Origin: Bacteroidota bacterium
Lineage (GTDB): Bacteria; Bacteroidota; Ignavibacteria; Ignavibacteriales; Melioribacteraceae
Reading direction: 5' to 3'
NCBI GenBank assembly: GCA_021820065.1
Contig: JAKAEE010000005.1
Location: 20,781-84,780 of the forward strand
DNA: 64,000 nucleotides
Part shown: piece after piece, positions 1-9,761 of the stretch
Layout of the letters: the number at the start of each line of letters is the position of its first letter
Position numbering within the stretch: position 1 is the stretch's first letter
Notes under the pieces: model-generated
Told to the model about the DNA's origin: nothing
Databases searched by the model: none
Seen by the model: the letters and a program-made list of their open reading frames with translations, nothing else
Translations under genes and position numbers: made by a program

Positions 1-50
1 TGCATAAACTCCTCAAAATTTCTCAATCGTTAGATGATGAAACACCGGTT

Positions 51-97
51 GGGATTCAAATCTGCCGGAAGAAAAGAAAAATATTTTTTTGAATCCC
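51..97. repeat. 10-bp inverted repeat upstream of the thioredoxin operon
   Basis: GGGATTCAAA (51-60) and TTTGAATCCC (88-97) are perfect inverted copies separated by 27 bases, about 50 bases before the first gene of the window. The structure could be a leader hairpin, the terminator of a gene lying left of the window (a T-run overlaps the right arm rather than following it), or an operator. The first 148 bases hold no other feature that I can support. Confidence 0.4.
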
Positions 98-148
98 GGA
101 ATCATTTATTTCATCAAACCTAGAACAAATTAATTCTTAGGAGAAAAA

Positions 149-496
149 ATGTTACGAACCAATTTAACTCACGTACTTTCAGAACAAGAACATTCAAAGC
201 TTTTACAAGAAAATGAAAACGTTATGATCTGCTGCGGCAGAATGGGACCAATGTGCATTCCCGTTTATGAAGTAATGGAAGAACTGGAAAACGATTACAA
301 GAATGTAAAATTTGCCGATATGGAATTTGACTTGCCGGACGCGAAAGTCATTAGAAACCTACCTGACGTAAGAGGATTTCAAGGAATACCGTTCGTTATT
401 TATTACAAGAACGGAAAAGTTGTTAAAGCAACCAGCAGCATTCAAAGCAAAGATCAGATAACAGCAATTCTTGATGCTAATTTCGGCGGCAAATAA
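149..496 (+). CDS. thioredoxin-fold protein with altered active site
   Basis: A 115-residue protein of thioredoxin length. The C-terminal half keeps the thioredoxin cis-proline region (GIPFVIYYKNGK, compare IPTLLLFKNG), so the fold is clear. The active-site segment reads CCGRMGPMCIPVYEVMEEL: the WCGPC motif is missing, Met-Gly-Pro-Met stands where CGPC should be, and cysteines are found at 28, 29 and 36 instead. Start ATG 149 has a good ribosome site (TTAGGAG). The thioredoxin reductase gene follows after 19 bases, so the pair is probably co-transcribed and the reductase is the likely partner. The protein may use a different cysteine pair, or act as a binding or regulatory thioredoxin. Fold assignment is secure; activity is not. 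Confidence 0.8.
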   Translation: MLRTNLTHVLSEQEHSKLLQENENVMICCGRMGPMCIPVYEVMEELENDYKNVKFADMEFDLPDAKVIRNLPDVRGFQGIPFVIYYKNGKVVKATSSIQSKDQITAILDANFGGK

Positions 497-515
497 AAAA
501 ACATAGAGCTTTGAA

Positions 516-1469
516 ATGGAAAATCATTTTGATGTAATTATTATCGGCGGCGGCGCGGCGGGGCTGACCGCCGGAATTTATCTTTCACGCGCAAAATTAT
601 CCGCTCTGATTTTGAACGAAGGCGCAATCGGCGGACAAATGGTTCTTACCCACGAGATTGCAAACTATCCCGGTATTGAAAACATTAGCGGATACGAACT
701 TGCACGCAACATGAAAGCTCAAGCGCAGAAATTCGGCTGCGTTATAAAATCAAATGTTAAAATTACGGAAATGGACTTGCGCGGAGAGTTCAAACGTGTT
801 GTCGTTGGCGGTAAAGATGTTTTCACTTCACATGCAGTTATAATCGCAACGGGAGGGAAATCCAGAACTATTGGCGCAATCCGTGAAGATGAATTCAAAG
901 GTAAAGGAATTTCTTATTGCGCAACATGCGACGGCGATTTTTTTCAAGACAAGGAAATAATTGTTGTCGGCGGCGGAAATTCGGCAATAGAAGAAGCCGT
1001 ATCGCTTACAAAATATGCATCCAAAGTTACTGTTGTTCATCAGTTCGATCACTTTCAAGCTTTGGAAAAATATGTTGAGGAGGCAAAGAATAATCCGAAG
1101 ATCAATTTTATCATGGAATCCAAAATCACGGAATTCACCGGCGCGGAAAAATTGGAAAGCGTTAAGATTCAAAATCAACGGACAAATGAAATAACCGAAA
1201 TGAAAATTGACGGCGTTTTTATTTTTATCGGTTACGTGCCCAACACTGAGAAACTGAATGGAATTATTCAACTGAATGAGCGGGAAGAGATTGTCGTTGA
1301 TGAAATTATGAGTACAAATGTTAAAGGTGTTTACGCCGCGGGAGATTCGATCAATAAACGTTACCGGCAAGTTACAACTGCGGTTGCTGACGGAACGATC
1401 GCCGCTCTTAGCGCCGCAGAGTATGTTAACAATTATAAAAAAGAATTAAGTCTTGTCACTTCAGATTGA
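516..1469 (+). CDS. trxB: thioredoxin reductase-like flavoprotein
   Basis: A 317-residue low-molecular-weight thioredoxin reductase. It has an FAD Rossmann motif IIGGGAAGLTAG near the N-terminus, the redox-active CATC (Cys135, Cys138) followed by DGDFF, a second dinucleotide-binding motif VVGGGNSAIEEA and the C-terminal FAD motif GVYAAGD. The family normally reduces thioredoxin with NADPH, and the 2'-phosphate is held by HRRxxxR; here that stretch is HQFDHFQA (His175 onward), so both arginines are gone. NADPH specificity is therefore doubtful, and NADH or another donor is more likely. It sits between an atypical thioredoxin and a NifX-like gene, 7 bases before the latter. Confidence 0.9.
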   Translation: MENHFDVIIIGGGAAGLTAGIYLSRAKLSALILNEGAIGGQMVLTHEIANYPGIENISGYELARNMKAQAQKFGCVIKSNVKITEMDLRGEFKRVVVGGKDVFTSHAVIIATGGKSRTIGAIREDEFKGKGISYCATCDGDFFQDKEIIVVGGGNSAIEEAVSLTKYASKVTVVHQFDHFQALEKYVEEAKNNPKINFIMESKITEFTGAEKLESVKIQNQRTNEITEMKIDGVFIFIGYVPNTEKLNGIIQLNEREEIVVDEIMSTNVKGVYAAGDSINKRYRQVTTAVADGTIAALSAAEYVNNYKKELSLVTSD

Positions 1470-1476
1470 GAGAAAA

Positions 1477-1875
1477 ATGGAAACGAAAAATTTTAAGATA
1501 GCTTTTGCAACCGACGATGGAGCAACAATCAGCGCGCACTTCGGTCGTGCGAATTTCTATGAAGTAGTTGACGTTCAAAACGGTAAAGTGAGTGGGCGAG
1601 AGAAACGCGAAAAATCTTCTCATCATCACCAGCATAATCATCATGTTCACACGAACGGCGAAGATCATCAAAGCCATGAAGAACGTCATTTGCAGATGAC
1701 GCAGTCAATTCAAGACTGTGATTACGTTGTTGCGCGCGGAATGGGTTACGGAATGTATAATCATCTGAACGCGTTGGGCAAAACGGCAATCATTACAACA
1801 ATTTCAGATATTGATTCCGCCGCTATTGAAATAATCGACGGCTCAATTCAAAATCATATTGAGAAGCTGCACTGA
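1477..1875 (+). CDS. NifX/NifB-C-terminal-like protein (dinitrogenase iron-molybdenum cofactor family) with His-rich insert
   Basis: A 132-residue protein from ATG 1477 (the track start at 1453 is an upstream TTG; GAGAG precedes the ATG). The N-terminus KIAFATDDGATISAHFGRANFYEV and the later RGMGYGMYNHL are typical of the family that binds iron-sulfur or iron-molybdenum clusters (NifX, NafY, MTH1175-like). Between the two halves lies a histidine-rich segment, about residues 44-75 (SSHHHQHNHHVH...), suggesting metal binding. No nif genes are nearby, so a nitrogenase role is not implied. The link with the thioredoxin pair suggests a redox or metal-cluster task. The stop abuts the convergent kdpE stop with no spacer. 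Confidence 0.8.
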   Translation: METKNFKIAFATDDGATISAHFGRANFYEVVDVQNGKVSGREKREKSSHHHQHNHHVHTNGEDHQSHEERHLQMTQSIQDCDYVVARGMGYGMYNHLNALGKTAIITTISDIDSAAIEIIDGSIQNHIEKLH

Positions 1876-2565
1876 TTATTTTACGAAACGCATTCGGTAA
1901 CCAACGCCGGATTCGGTTGTGATGTATTTGGGATCTGTGTGGTCGTCTTCAATTTTTTTTCTGATTTGTCCAATGAAGACGCGCAGATACTGAGAGTTTT
2001 CTGTTGAAGACGGTCCCCAGATTTCTTTTAAGATAAATCCGTGAGTCAAAACCTTTCCCATATTTTTGAACAACAAAGCAAGAAGAAGATATTCTGTGTT
2101 GGTCAGTTTGATTTCTTTTTTGTTTTTGGTTACAACCCGGGAAGAATAATCAATTTTGAGATCACCGGTTGAAATCACGTTTTCTTCCGATGGCTGTTGA
2201 GTTCTTCTAATGCTGGCGCGAATCCGGGCAAGCAGTTCAGAAGAATTGAAAGGTTTGGTTAGATAATCATCCGCTCCAAGATCCAAAGCTTTCACAATAT
2301 CTTCTTCGGAATTTCTAACAGAAAGAATTATGATCGGGATGCTCGTCCATGTCCGCAATTCTTTAATTACGCTAAATCCGTCTCTATCCGGCAAACCGAT
2401 ATCCAAAATTATAAGTTGAGGGTGAGCTGTTGCAGCTTGAAGAATTCCATCTTTGGCGCAATCGGCTTCAACAACTTTATAATCCGAAGCTTCAAGCGTA
2501 ATGGATAAAACTTTTCTTATCTGAGCTTCGTCATCAATTACAACTATTGTGTTCTTAACGCTCAT
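1876..2565 (-). CDS. kdpE: KdpE response regulator
   Basis: A 229-residue OmpR/PhoB-type regulator. The receiver domain (1-120) has the acidic pocket DDE at 11-13, the phosphoacceptor Asp55 (LIILDIGLPD) and Lys104 (LTKPF). A winged-helix DNA-binding domain follows (about 130-229, ending VGYRMRF). It is the last gene of the kdpFABCDE operon, 7 bases after kdpD, and should activate that operon when potassium is low or ionic stress is high. The direct repeat at 10147-10169 upstream of the operon is a plausible target. Assignment to KdpE rather than another OmpR-type regulator rests mainly on the adjacent kdpD. Confidence 0.95.
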   Translation of the reverse strand: MSVKNTIVVIDDEAQIRKVLSITLEASDYKVVEADCAKDGILQAATAHPQLIILDIGLPDRDGFSVIKELRTWTSIPIIILSVRNSEEDIVKALDLGADDYLTKPFNSSELLARIRASIRRTQQPSEENVISTGDLKIDYSSRVVTKNKKEIKLTNTEYLLLALLFKNMGKVLTHGFILKEIWGPSSTENSQYLRVFIGQIRKKIEDDHTDPKYITTESGVGYRMRFVK

Positions 2566-2572
2566 AGCGGCC

Positions 2573-5245
2573 TCAACTCTCGATTACAAATGGAATGCTG
2601 ATTGAAAAAAGGGCGCCGCCGCTTGGCCGGTTCGATGCCGAAATTGATCCGCCGTGCGCTTCGACAAATCCTTTCGAAATGGATAAACCCAAACCGGTTC
2701 CGCCGGCTTTCGTTCCGGGTATCCTGTAAAATTTATCGAATAACTTTTCTAAAGTTTCTTCAGGGAATCCTTTTCCGCTATCCGAAATATTTATGATGCA
2801 GTTATTATTCAACTTTTTTGCCTCGATGTAAATTTCGGATTGTTTCGGCGAATACTCAATCGAATTGTGAAGAATATTTCGAAGAGCCTGTTCCATCAAA
2901 CCGAAATCTAATTTCAGCAGCGGCAAATCTTCCTGAATGTTAATTTTAATTTTGCGCTCGACAATTTCACTTTTCATTCTATTCATAACGGAATTGATCA
3001 GGTCCGCAACAGAATACCAATCAAGTTTCAGCTTAAGATTGCCAGATTCCAGTCGAGCCATATCAAGTAAATTTTCCACAAGTCGATTAAGCCGGTCAGC
3101 GGCAATATTTATTTCTTCAAGGAGTTTATTAAGGATTGATTTGTTGTTGAAAATTTTCTGGTCGTTCAACGAACTTGCAACGCCGATAATTGTCGTGATC
3201 GGCGTCTTCAACTCATGCGATATCGAATTGAATAAAGTTTTATAAAGTTTTTCCGATTCCTGAACCAGCAGAGATTTTTTTGCAACATCATTCAGATACT
3301 CGCGCTCAACTGTATTTGCAATTTGCGAAAGAAAGGTATCGAGCAGACTTTCTTGATCGAACGAAAGCATCTGCAAATTAACAGTTTTAATCCCTACCAC
3401 GCCCAGACTTCCGCTTTTACTTTTCAACGGATAAAAAGTGAAGCTGCTTAACGAAAGTGTGTTTGAAAATCTTCCGGCTTTCTGTCCGTTCATAAAAACC
3501 CAATTAGCAATGTGCCATTCGTTGTCATCGAGAGCTACTGTGCTGGAAGAATGCGGTTTCGTTCTTAGTTTATTTTCGGATTCGTAAAAAATAATAACAA
3601 CATCGGAATTGAACGTGCGCTTGATTTGATTGACGGTCACTTCGGCAATGTCGTTAAATGTATTTGCCGATGAGAGTTCTTTTGTAAGATTGTAAAGTGA
3701 TGAAGTTCTTTGTTCCTTCTGCTGAAGGAACAATTTCTGTTTACGAATTTTTGACGTGAGTAATCCGGCAACGGAAGCCACGATGAAATACATTATCAAC
3801 ATCAACGTGTCTTCAACCTTTGCGATTGTAAAAGTAAATTTGGGCGGAATGAAAAAGTAATCCCAGCAGAACGCACTTGAAAGCGCCGCAAGTAAAATCG
3901 GTCCCGGTCCAAAATTAAATAACGGAAGAATGCTGATCGTCAGTAGAAAAAGAAGGGAAACCGTTTGATAGCCGATATGATGTGAGACCGAATAAAAAAT
4001 TACAGTTAGAAGAATTATCAAGAGAAACGAAATTACATATCTATGAAAAGGAGACTGAGGTTTGAGAGTTTCGATCCATGCTGGTTTTTTGCCGGAAGTT
4101 TTTTCTCCGCCAACAACATAAACATCAATATCGCCGCTTCGACTCAATAACTCACGTACAAAACCTTTTTTAGACAGATTGCTTATTGAGTTTGATTCTC
4201 GGGTTTTGCCTATGATGATTTGTGTTACATTATTTTCCCTTGCAATTCTAACTAACGCGGAAATGATGTCTGTATCTTGCGTGGTAATAACTTCGGCACC
4301 AAGTTCTTTAGCCAGACTAAAATTTTCAGCGAGTGTATTCTTGTTTTCTTCGGAAATTTTTTGATTCGTTTCCACATACACAGCAATCCATGTTGCTTCC
4401 AACGAGTATGCTAACCGGCGCGTCCATCGAATCAAATTTGCGGAGAAGGGACTTGGCCCGATAGCAACCATTAATCGCTGTCCGGATTTCCAAACGATGT
4501 CAATGTTCTGCTCGGTTTTGTAATCCCGCAAATCTTTGTCAACTCTTTCGGCGGTAAGCCGCAATGCCATTTCGCGTAGCGCGGTAAGATTTCCTTTTCT
4601 AAAAAAGTTTTGAATAGCTAGCGAGGATCTCTCAACAGTATAAACTTTCCCTTCCGATAAACGTTCAAGCAGCTTATCAATTGTTATGTCGATCAATTCA
4701 ACTTCTTCCGCGCGGTCGAAAATCGAATCCGGCACCGTTTCTCGAACGGTTGTTCCAGTAATTTGATTTACAATTTCGGCGCGGCTTTCCAAATGCTGAA
4801 CGTTAAGAGTCGTGTAAACGTCAATCCCGTTGTTGAGCAATTCCAAAACATCCTGGTAACGTTTCGCGTGTCTGCTGCCGGGGATATTTGTGTGAGCTAA
4901 TTCGTCAACAAGAACCAAGGTGGGATTGAGTTTGAGAATCGCATCCAAATCCAATTCTTTGAAATATGAACCGCGGTACTCAATATTTTTAAGTTGAACG
5001 GATTCAAGACCGTCGAGTAATTCTTCCGTCTCGGTTCGTCCGTGAGTCTCAACTATGCCGATAACAACATTAACGCCGTCACGCCGGGCTTTCTGCGCGG
5101 CATTCAGCATTGAATAAGTTTTTCCAACGCCGGCGCACATTCCAAAAAATATTTTCAGTTTACCCAGAACACTTGCAGATTCTTCTTTCTTTATGCGGTC
5201 GAGAAGTTGATCCGGATCAGGTCGTTTTAATTCTTCGTCACTCAT
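2573..5245 (-). CDS. kdpD: KdpD potassium sensor histidine kinase
   Basis: An 890-residue full-length KdpD. Order of parts: N-terminal KdpD domain with Walker A GMCAGVGKT (Lys42) and Walker-B-like LVLVDELAH; a universal-stress-protein-like domain (about 255-375); four closely spaced membrane helices (about 400-500); a GAF-like region; then the kinase core with phosphoacceptor His677 (SISHELKTPITT), an N-box and the GTGLGLSI G-box. It senses potassium or ionic state at the inner membrane and phosphorylates KdpE. Its start overlaps the kdpC stop by 8 bases, so translational coupling is likely. Confidence 0.97.
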   Translation of the reverse strand: MSDEELKRPDPDQLLDRIKKEESASVLGKLKIFFGMCAGVGKTYSMLNAAQKARRDGVNVVIGIVETHGRTETEELLDGLESVQLKNIEYRGSYFKELDLDAILKLNPTLVLVDELAHTNIPGSRHAKRYQDVLELLNNGIDVYTTLNVQHLESRAEIVNQITGTTVRETVPDSIFDRAEEVELIDITIDKLLERLSEGKVYTVERSSLAIQNFFRKGNLTALREMALRLTAERVDKDLRDYKTEQNIDIVWKSGQRLMVAIGPSPFSANLIRWTRRLAYSLEATWIAVYVETNQKISEENKNTLAENFSLAKELGAEVITTQDTDIISALVRIARENNVTQIIIGKTRESNSISNLSKKGFVRELLSRSGDIDVYVVGGEKTSGKKPAWIETLKPQSPFHRYVISFLLIILLTVIFYSVSHHIGYQTVSLLFLLTISILPLFNFGPGPILLAALSSAFCWDYFFIPPKFTFTIAKVEDTLMLIMYFIVASVAGLLTSKIRKQKLFLQQKEQRTSSLYNLTKELSSANTFNDIAEVTVNQIKRTFNSDVVIIFYESENKLRTKPHSSSTVALDDNEWHIANWVFMNGQKAGRFSNTLSLSSFTFYPLKSKSGSLGVVGIKTVNLQMLSFDQESLLDTFLSQIANTVEREYLNDVAKKSLLVQESEKLYKTLFNSISHELKTPITTIIGVASSLNDQKIFNNKSILNKLLEEINIAADRLNRLVENLLDMARLESGNLKLKLDWYSVADLINSVMNRMKSEIVERKIKINIQEDLPLLKLDFGLMEQALRNILHNSIEYSPKQSEIYIEAKKLNNNCIINISDSGKGFPEETLEKLFDKFYRIPGTKAGGTGLGLSISKGFVEAHGGSISASNRPSGGALFSISIPFVIES

Positions 5246-5828
5246 TTTTATTACTCAACTCATCCAATTTGATATTGAGCTTAAGCACGTTCACAATTTC
5301 CGATCCGAAAATTCCAAATTGCGGATACTCTGCAAGCGAATCTATCAAATTGTACAATTTCTCCTTCTGCAATTTATCAAAATTTCTCGCTTTACTTACT
5401 CTTTCGATTTGCAGCATGGCACTTGTCTTGGAAATGTCTGGATCGACCCCGCTGGCAGAGGCAAAAAGCATCTCCGATGGAATTTCATTTTGTTCGTTAA
5501 CGAAATTCAAATGAATGAAATTCTTCTTTCTCAATAGATACTGTTGAACAAGATCTTTGCTGGTTGGTCCAAGATTACTTGCGCCGGATGGCATTGGATT
5601 AAAATTAATGTATGAAGGTCGCGGCCAAAAATATTTTTCGCCGGTGAAATTCTGAGCAATCAAAAACGATCCTTTCACTTCGCCGTTTCTTACGTAGAGA
5701 CTTCCGTTGGCTTTATTGTAAAAAAATGTTTGCCCGATAAAGTAAATAACGAGCGGATAGATCAATCCCAGTGTAACGGTGAAAACAAGAAGAACCTTTA
5801 GCGAACTTATCAATGACTTTTTCAGCAT
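5238..5828 (-). CDS. kdpC: KdpC subunit of potassium-transporting ATPase
   Basis: A 196-residue KdpC with one N-terminal membrane helix (LLVFTVTLGLIYPLVIYFIG) and a periplasmic domain carrying the family pattern YFWPRPS...SGASNLGPTS and ASASGVDPDIS. In the KdpFABC complex KdpC stabilises the pump and helps couple the ATPase subunit KdpB to the channel subunit KdpA. It lies 10 bases after kdpB and overlaps kdpD, as expected in a single transcript. Length is typical. Confidence 0.96.
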   Translation of the reverse strand: MLKKSLISSLKVLLVFTVTLGLIYPLVIYFIGQTFFYNKANGSLYVRNGEVKGSFLIAQNFTGEKYFWPRPSYINFNPMPSGASNLGPTSKDLVQQYLLRKKNFIHLNFVNEQNEIPSEMLFASASGVDPDISKTSAMLQIERVSKARNFDKLQKEKLYNLIDSLAEYPQFGIFGSEIVNVLKLNIKLDELSNKNE

Positions 5829-5838
5829 AACAAAAACC

Positions 5839-7950
5839 TCAAACCAATTTGAGTGAAACTAAAATCAAATCTATTAACTTGATACAAATGAAAGGAACAA
5901 GCAGTCCGCCGGCTCCGTAAACGAGAATATTTCTTTTAAGTAAATTCGCCGCACTCTCCGGGCGGTATTTTATTCCTTTCAAAGCAAGCGGGATTAGGAA
6001 AATGATAATGATCGCGTTGAAAATAATAGCGCTTAAAATTGCACTTTGCGGAGTTGCGAGATGCATGATATTTAGAACTGAAAGTGGTCCGTTAATTCCA
6101 TTGGTTGAAAAAAGTGAAAGCGCAATCGCCGGTATTATCGCAAAATATTTTGAAACGTCGTTTGCAATGCTGAACGTTGTTAACGCGCCGCGAGTCATTA
6201 ATAGCTGTTTTCCTATTTCTACAACTTCAATCAATTTGGTCGGATTGCTGTCGAGGTCGATCATATTTCCAGCTTCACGCGCGGCCTGCGTTCCGCTGTT
6301 CATCGCAATTCCAACGTCGGCTTGTGCAAGTGCTGGCGCATCGTTTGTTCCGTCGCCAATCATTCCAACCATTTTGCCGTGTGATTGTTCGTCGCGGATA
6401 CGTTTCAGTTTGTCCTCCGGCTTCGCTTCGGAAATAAAATCATCGACCCCGGCTTCTGCGGCAATTGCAGTCGCGGTTAATTTATTGTCGCCGGTAATCA
6501 TCACAGTTCTAATTCCCATTTTGCGAAGTTGAGCAAATCGTTCTTGAATTCCGCCTTTCACAACGTCTTTGAGTTGAATGACACCGAGAATTTTTTTGTT
6601 CTCGACGACAATTAGCGGTGTGCCGCCGGAAAGAGCAATGTCAACACCAATCATCTGGGTAAATAGAAATTCAGTTTGTGCGTTCAAGTTTATGTTGGTT
6701 TCTTTTGATAGATATTTTCTGATTGCTTCAAGCGAACCTTTTCGAATAATTCTTTCGCCGGAATCGTGAGTTGGAAGTATATTCACTCCGCTCATTTGCG
6801 TTTGCGCACTGAACGGAACAAATTGAGCTTTTAACTCGTGAATGTTTCTGCCGCGGATACCGAAACGTTCTTTTGCCAATACTACGATCGAACGCCCTTC
6901 GGGAGTTTCATCGGCAAGAGACGCAAGCTGCGCTGCATCAGCTAGATATTGCTCGGTTACGTCCGGCGCCGGAATAAATTCCGTTGCCATTCTATTGCCG
7001 AGAGTTATTGTGCCGGTTTTATCGAGCAAGAGAACATCAATGTCTCCCGCTGCCTCAACGGCTCTTCCACTCATCGCAATTACATTGTGCTGAAGCAATC
7101 GATCCATTCCGCTAATTCCAATTGCGCTCAACAGACCGCCTATTGTAGTTGGGATTAAACAAACTAGCAGCGAAACCAGAACCGGAATTGAAACCGAACT
7201 CACGTCCTGTGAAAGCGTGATGTTGTAGTAGTTCATAAAAAACTTAAGTGATACAACAACAACGAGGAAAACAATTGTGAGACCGGAAAGAAGAATTGAA
7301 AGCGCAATTTCGTTTGGAGTTTTTTTTCGCTTCGCATTTTCTACCAGCGCGATCATTTTGTCTATGTATGTCTCTCCGGGATTCGAGGTGACCCTTATTA
7401 CAATTTTGTCGCTCAAAACTTTTGTTCCGCCGGTAACGGCGCTTCTGTCTCCGCCGCTTTCTCTAATGACCGGTGCCGACTCGCCGGTGATTGCAGATTC
7501 ATCCACGCTTGCAATTCCGTCGATCACTTCTCCATCGGCTGGAATTGTATCGCCGGTTTCACACGCAACTAGATCGTTCTTTCGTAAATCGAGAGCCGTA
7601 ACTTCAATTTCTTTTGAATCGACAATCTTTTTTGCGAGCGTGTTTGTTCTGGATTTGCGCAAGTTCTCGGATTGTGCTTTACCTCTTCCTTCGGCGATCG
7701 CCTCTGCAAAATTGGCAAACAAAACTGTGAACCACAGCCAAATCGTAATTTGAAAATTGAACAGCGAAAAATTTCCGCCAACTAAATCTGCAACGAAAAT
7801 TAAAGTAGTCAAAAACGCGCCAATGCCGACAATGAATATCACCGGATTTTTGATAAGGTAAAACGGATTCAATTTTACGAACGAATCTAAAATAGCTTTA
7901 GAGATGATTGATTTATCAAAAAGCGGGGCAGTATGTTTTTTCGTTTCCAT
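5839..7950 (-). CDS. kdpB: KdpB, P-type ATPase subunit of the potassium pump
   Basis: A 703-residue P-type ATPase of the Kdp class. The phosphorylated aspartate is Asp310 in DKTGTIT, the actuator-domain motif is ITGESAPV and the hinge motif is [10 protein letters not shown], followed by membrane helices to the C-terminus. KdpB hydrolyses ATP to drive high-affinity potassium uptake through KdpA. The gene lies 16 bases after kdpA and 10 before kdpC. Nothing is missing relative to the family. Confidence 0.97.
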   Translation of the reverse strand: METKKHTAPLFDKSIISKAILDSFVKLNPFYLIKNPVIFIVGIGAFLTTLIFVADLVGGNFSLFNFQITIWLWFTVLFANFAEAIAEGRGKAQSENLRKSRTNTLAKKIVDSKEIEVTALDLRKNDLVACETGDTIPADGEVIDGIASVDESAITGESAPVIRESGGDRSAVTGGTKVLSDKIVIRVTSNPGETYIDKMIALVENAKRKKTPNEIALSILLSGLTIVFLVVVVSLKFFMNYYNITLSQDVSSVSIPVLVSLLVCLIPTTIGGLLSAIGISGMDRLLQHNVIAMSGRAVEAAGDIDVLLLDKTGTITLGNRMATEFIPAPDVTEQYLADAAQLASLADETPEGRSIVVLAKERFGIRGRNIHELKAQFVPFSAQTQMSGVNILPTHDSGERIIRKGSLEAIRKYLSKETNINLNAQTEFLFTQMIGVDIALSGGTPLIVVENKKILGVIQLKDVVKGGIQERFAQLRKMGIRTVMITGDNKLTATAIAAEAGVDDFISEAKPEDKLKRIRDEQSHGKMVGMIGDGTNDAPALAQADVGIAMNSGTQAAREAGNMIDLDSNPTKLIEVVEIGKQLLMTRGALTTFSIANDVSKYFAIIPAIALSLFSTNGINGPLSVLNIMHLATPQSAILSAIIFNAIIIIFLIPLALKGIKYRPESAANLLKRNILVYGAGGLLVPFICIKLIDLILVSLKLV

Positions 7951-7966
7951 GCGTAAAAATTTTTTC

Positions 7967-9661
7967 TTAGAAAGTTATTTTTAAATTCATTAAAAGATGT
8001 TCCAATAATGGACCGATCGAGAGAACTGGAAAGAATGTCAGTGCACCAACAATTATTATCACGCCAAAAAGTAAAAACGCAAAAAGAAAATTATCCGTTG
8101 CCAACGTACCGGTTGTTGCCGGTGCAATGTTCTTCTTAACCAAGCTTCCGGCAATTGCAAGGATCGGAACGATAACTCCGTATCTGCCGATTATCATTGC
8201 TATCGACATGAGGACATTATAGAAATTTGTGTTAGTATTTAATCCGGCAAATGCGCTGCCGTTATTGCCGCCGGCGGAAGTAAATGCGTACAAAATTTCT
8301 GATAGACCGTGGGGACCTTTGTTGGATAAGCTTGATAACCCCGCATTGGAAACGACCGCTACCGCTGTGAAAACGAGAATTATTATGCTTGGAAGCAGAA
8401 CCGCGAGTATCGAAAATTTAATTTCATAAGCTTCAATTTTTTTACCGAAATATTCCGGTGTTCTTCCCACCATCAATCCGGAAATGAAAACGGTGATTAC
8501 GATGAACAAAAACATTCCGTATAAACCGGAACCGACACCGCCGAAAATAATTTCTCCAAGCTGAATGTTTAGCATTGCAACAAGTCCGGATACCGGCGAC
8601 ATACTGCTAATCATCGAGTTAACCGATCCGTTTGAAGCGACTGTTGTTGCGACAGACCAAAGAACGCTGTTGAAAATTCCGAAGCGAGTTTCCTTTCCCT
8701 CCATTAATTGATTCGTGTGGAAGATTGGATTGCTTGCCGTCTCGGATAAGTATGAAACGACAACTCCGATTAAGAAAACAGACAACATCACGCCGAAAAT
8801 GGTCCATGCATGTTTTTTCGATCCCAACATTTTGCCGTAAGTGAAAACAAGAGATGCGGGAATTAGTAAAATAGAAAGCACTTGTAGAAAATTCGAAAGC
8901 GGAGTTGGGTTCTCGAACGGGAAAGCGCTGTTAGTATTAAAAAATCCGCCGCCGTTTGTCCCTAGCTGTTTAATTGAAATTTGCGACGCTGCCGGTCCTA
9001 GCGGAATTGTTTGCGAAATGCCTTCAAGAGTTGTTTCCGTTACCGAATGATTAAATGTCTGAACAACGCCTTGCGAGATCAATATAATTGATAGAAGAAA
9101 TGATAACGGCAGCAGCACGTACAAAACTGCGCGGGTTACATCAACCCAAAAGTTGCCGAGATACTTTCCGTTGCGGGTTGCAATTCCTTTAATGAGCGTA
9201 ATCATAACGGCGATTCCGGTTGCGGCGCTCAAAAAGTTTTGAACAGTCATACCGATCATCTGAACAAAATAACTTAATGTTGTTTCGCCGGCATACGACT
9301 GCCAGTTTGTGTTTGTTGTAAAACTAACCGCGGTGTTCAGAGCCAAAAGAAGATTAACATTGGGAAGATGCTGTGGGTTAAGCGGCAAAGATTGTTGAAC
9401 AATTTGAATTATGAATAGAACCAAAAATCCGAGCAGATTGAAAATCAACAACTGAACCGCGTACTCTTTCCAATCCATTTGGTAACCGGAATCGATTCTA
9501 ACAAGACTATAAAATGCCGATTCGATTTTCGAGAAAACCGGAGATAAAAAATTTCTTTCTCCTTGAAAAACTTTTGCGAAGAAATTTCCCAATGGAACTG
9601 AAAAAGCAACAAGAACACCCACAAAGATTATTAATTGAATAAGATCCGTGATGTAACTCAT
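7967..9661 (-). CDS. kdpA: KdpA, potassium-binding and translocating subunit
   Basis: A 564-residue polytopic membrane protein with about ten hydrophobic segments. It shows KdpA signatures such as [14 protein letters not shown] and [13 protein letters not shown], which form pore-loop (selectivity filter) regions related to Trk/Ktr channels. It binds and passes potassium in the KdpFABC complex. The tiny kdpF gene ends 10 bases before its start and kdpB begins 16 bases after its stop. Length is normal for the family. Confidence 0.97.
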   Translation of the reverse strand: MSYITDLIQLIIFVGVLVAFSVPLGNFFAKVFQGERNFLSPVFSKIESAFYSLVRIDSGYQMDWKEYAVQLLIFNLLGFLVLFIIQIVQQSLPLNPQHLPNVNLLLALNTAVSFTTNTNWQSYAGETTLSYFVQMIGMTVQNFLSAATGIAVMITLIKGIATRNGKYLGNFWVDVTRAVLYVLLPLSFLLSIILISQGVVQTFNHSVTETTLEGISQTIPLGPAASQISIKQLGTNGGGFFNTNSAFPFENPTPLSNFLQVLSILLIPASLVFTYGKMLGSKKHAWTIFGVMLSVFLIGVVVSYLSETASNPIFHTNQLMEGKETRFGIFNSVLWSVATTVASNGSVNSMISSMSPVSGLVAMLNIQLGEIIFGGVGSGLYGMFLFIVITVFISGLMVGRTPEYFGKKIEAYEIKFSILAVLLPSIIILVFTAVAVVSNAGLSSLSNKGPHGLSEILYAFTSAGGNNGSAFAGLNTNTNFYNVLMSIAMIIGRYGVIVPILAIAGSLVKKNIAPATTGTLATDNFLFAFLLFGVIIIVGALTFFPVLSIGPLLEHLLMNLKITF

Positions 9662-9671
9662 AAACGTCTGC

Positions 9672-9755
9672 CTAAAATTTTTCCGGTTTAATTAGAGTAT
9701 AGACTAAATACACTAACAGCAGGAATGCAATGCCGAGTGAGATAATATCAAACAT
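9672..9755 (-). CDS. kdpF: KdpF, small membrane subunit of the potassium pump
   Basis: A 27-codon gene too short for the ORF track. On the minus strand ATG at 9755 reads MFDIISLGIAFLLLVYLVYT followed by LIKPEKF and TAG at 9672-9674. A single membrane helix plus a short basic tail ending in KPEKF is the standard KdpF pattern. It stands just before kdpA, its usual position, and AAGAAG lies a few bases before the ATG as a ribosome site. KdpF stabilises the KdpABC complex in the membrane. Position, size and sequence agree well. Confidence 0.93.
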   Translation of the reverse strand: MFDIISLGIAFLLLVYLVYTLIKPEKF

Positions 9756-9761
9756 AACTTC

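Noticed and set aside
828-1370. 180-residue minus-strand ORF opposite trxB
   Set aside because: Shadow of a clear thioredoxin reductase gene; no family features and no ribosome site.
6002-7753. Several plus-strand ORFs opposite kdpB
   Set aside because: Shadows of the P-type ATPase gene; the kdpB motifs on the other strand are unambiguous.
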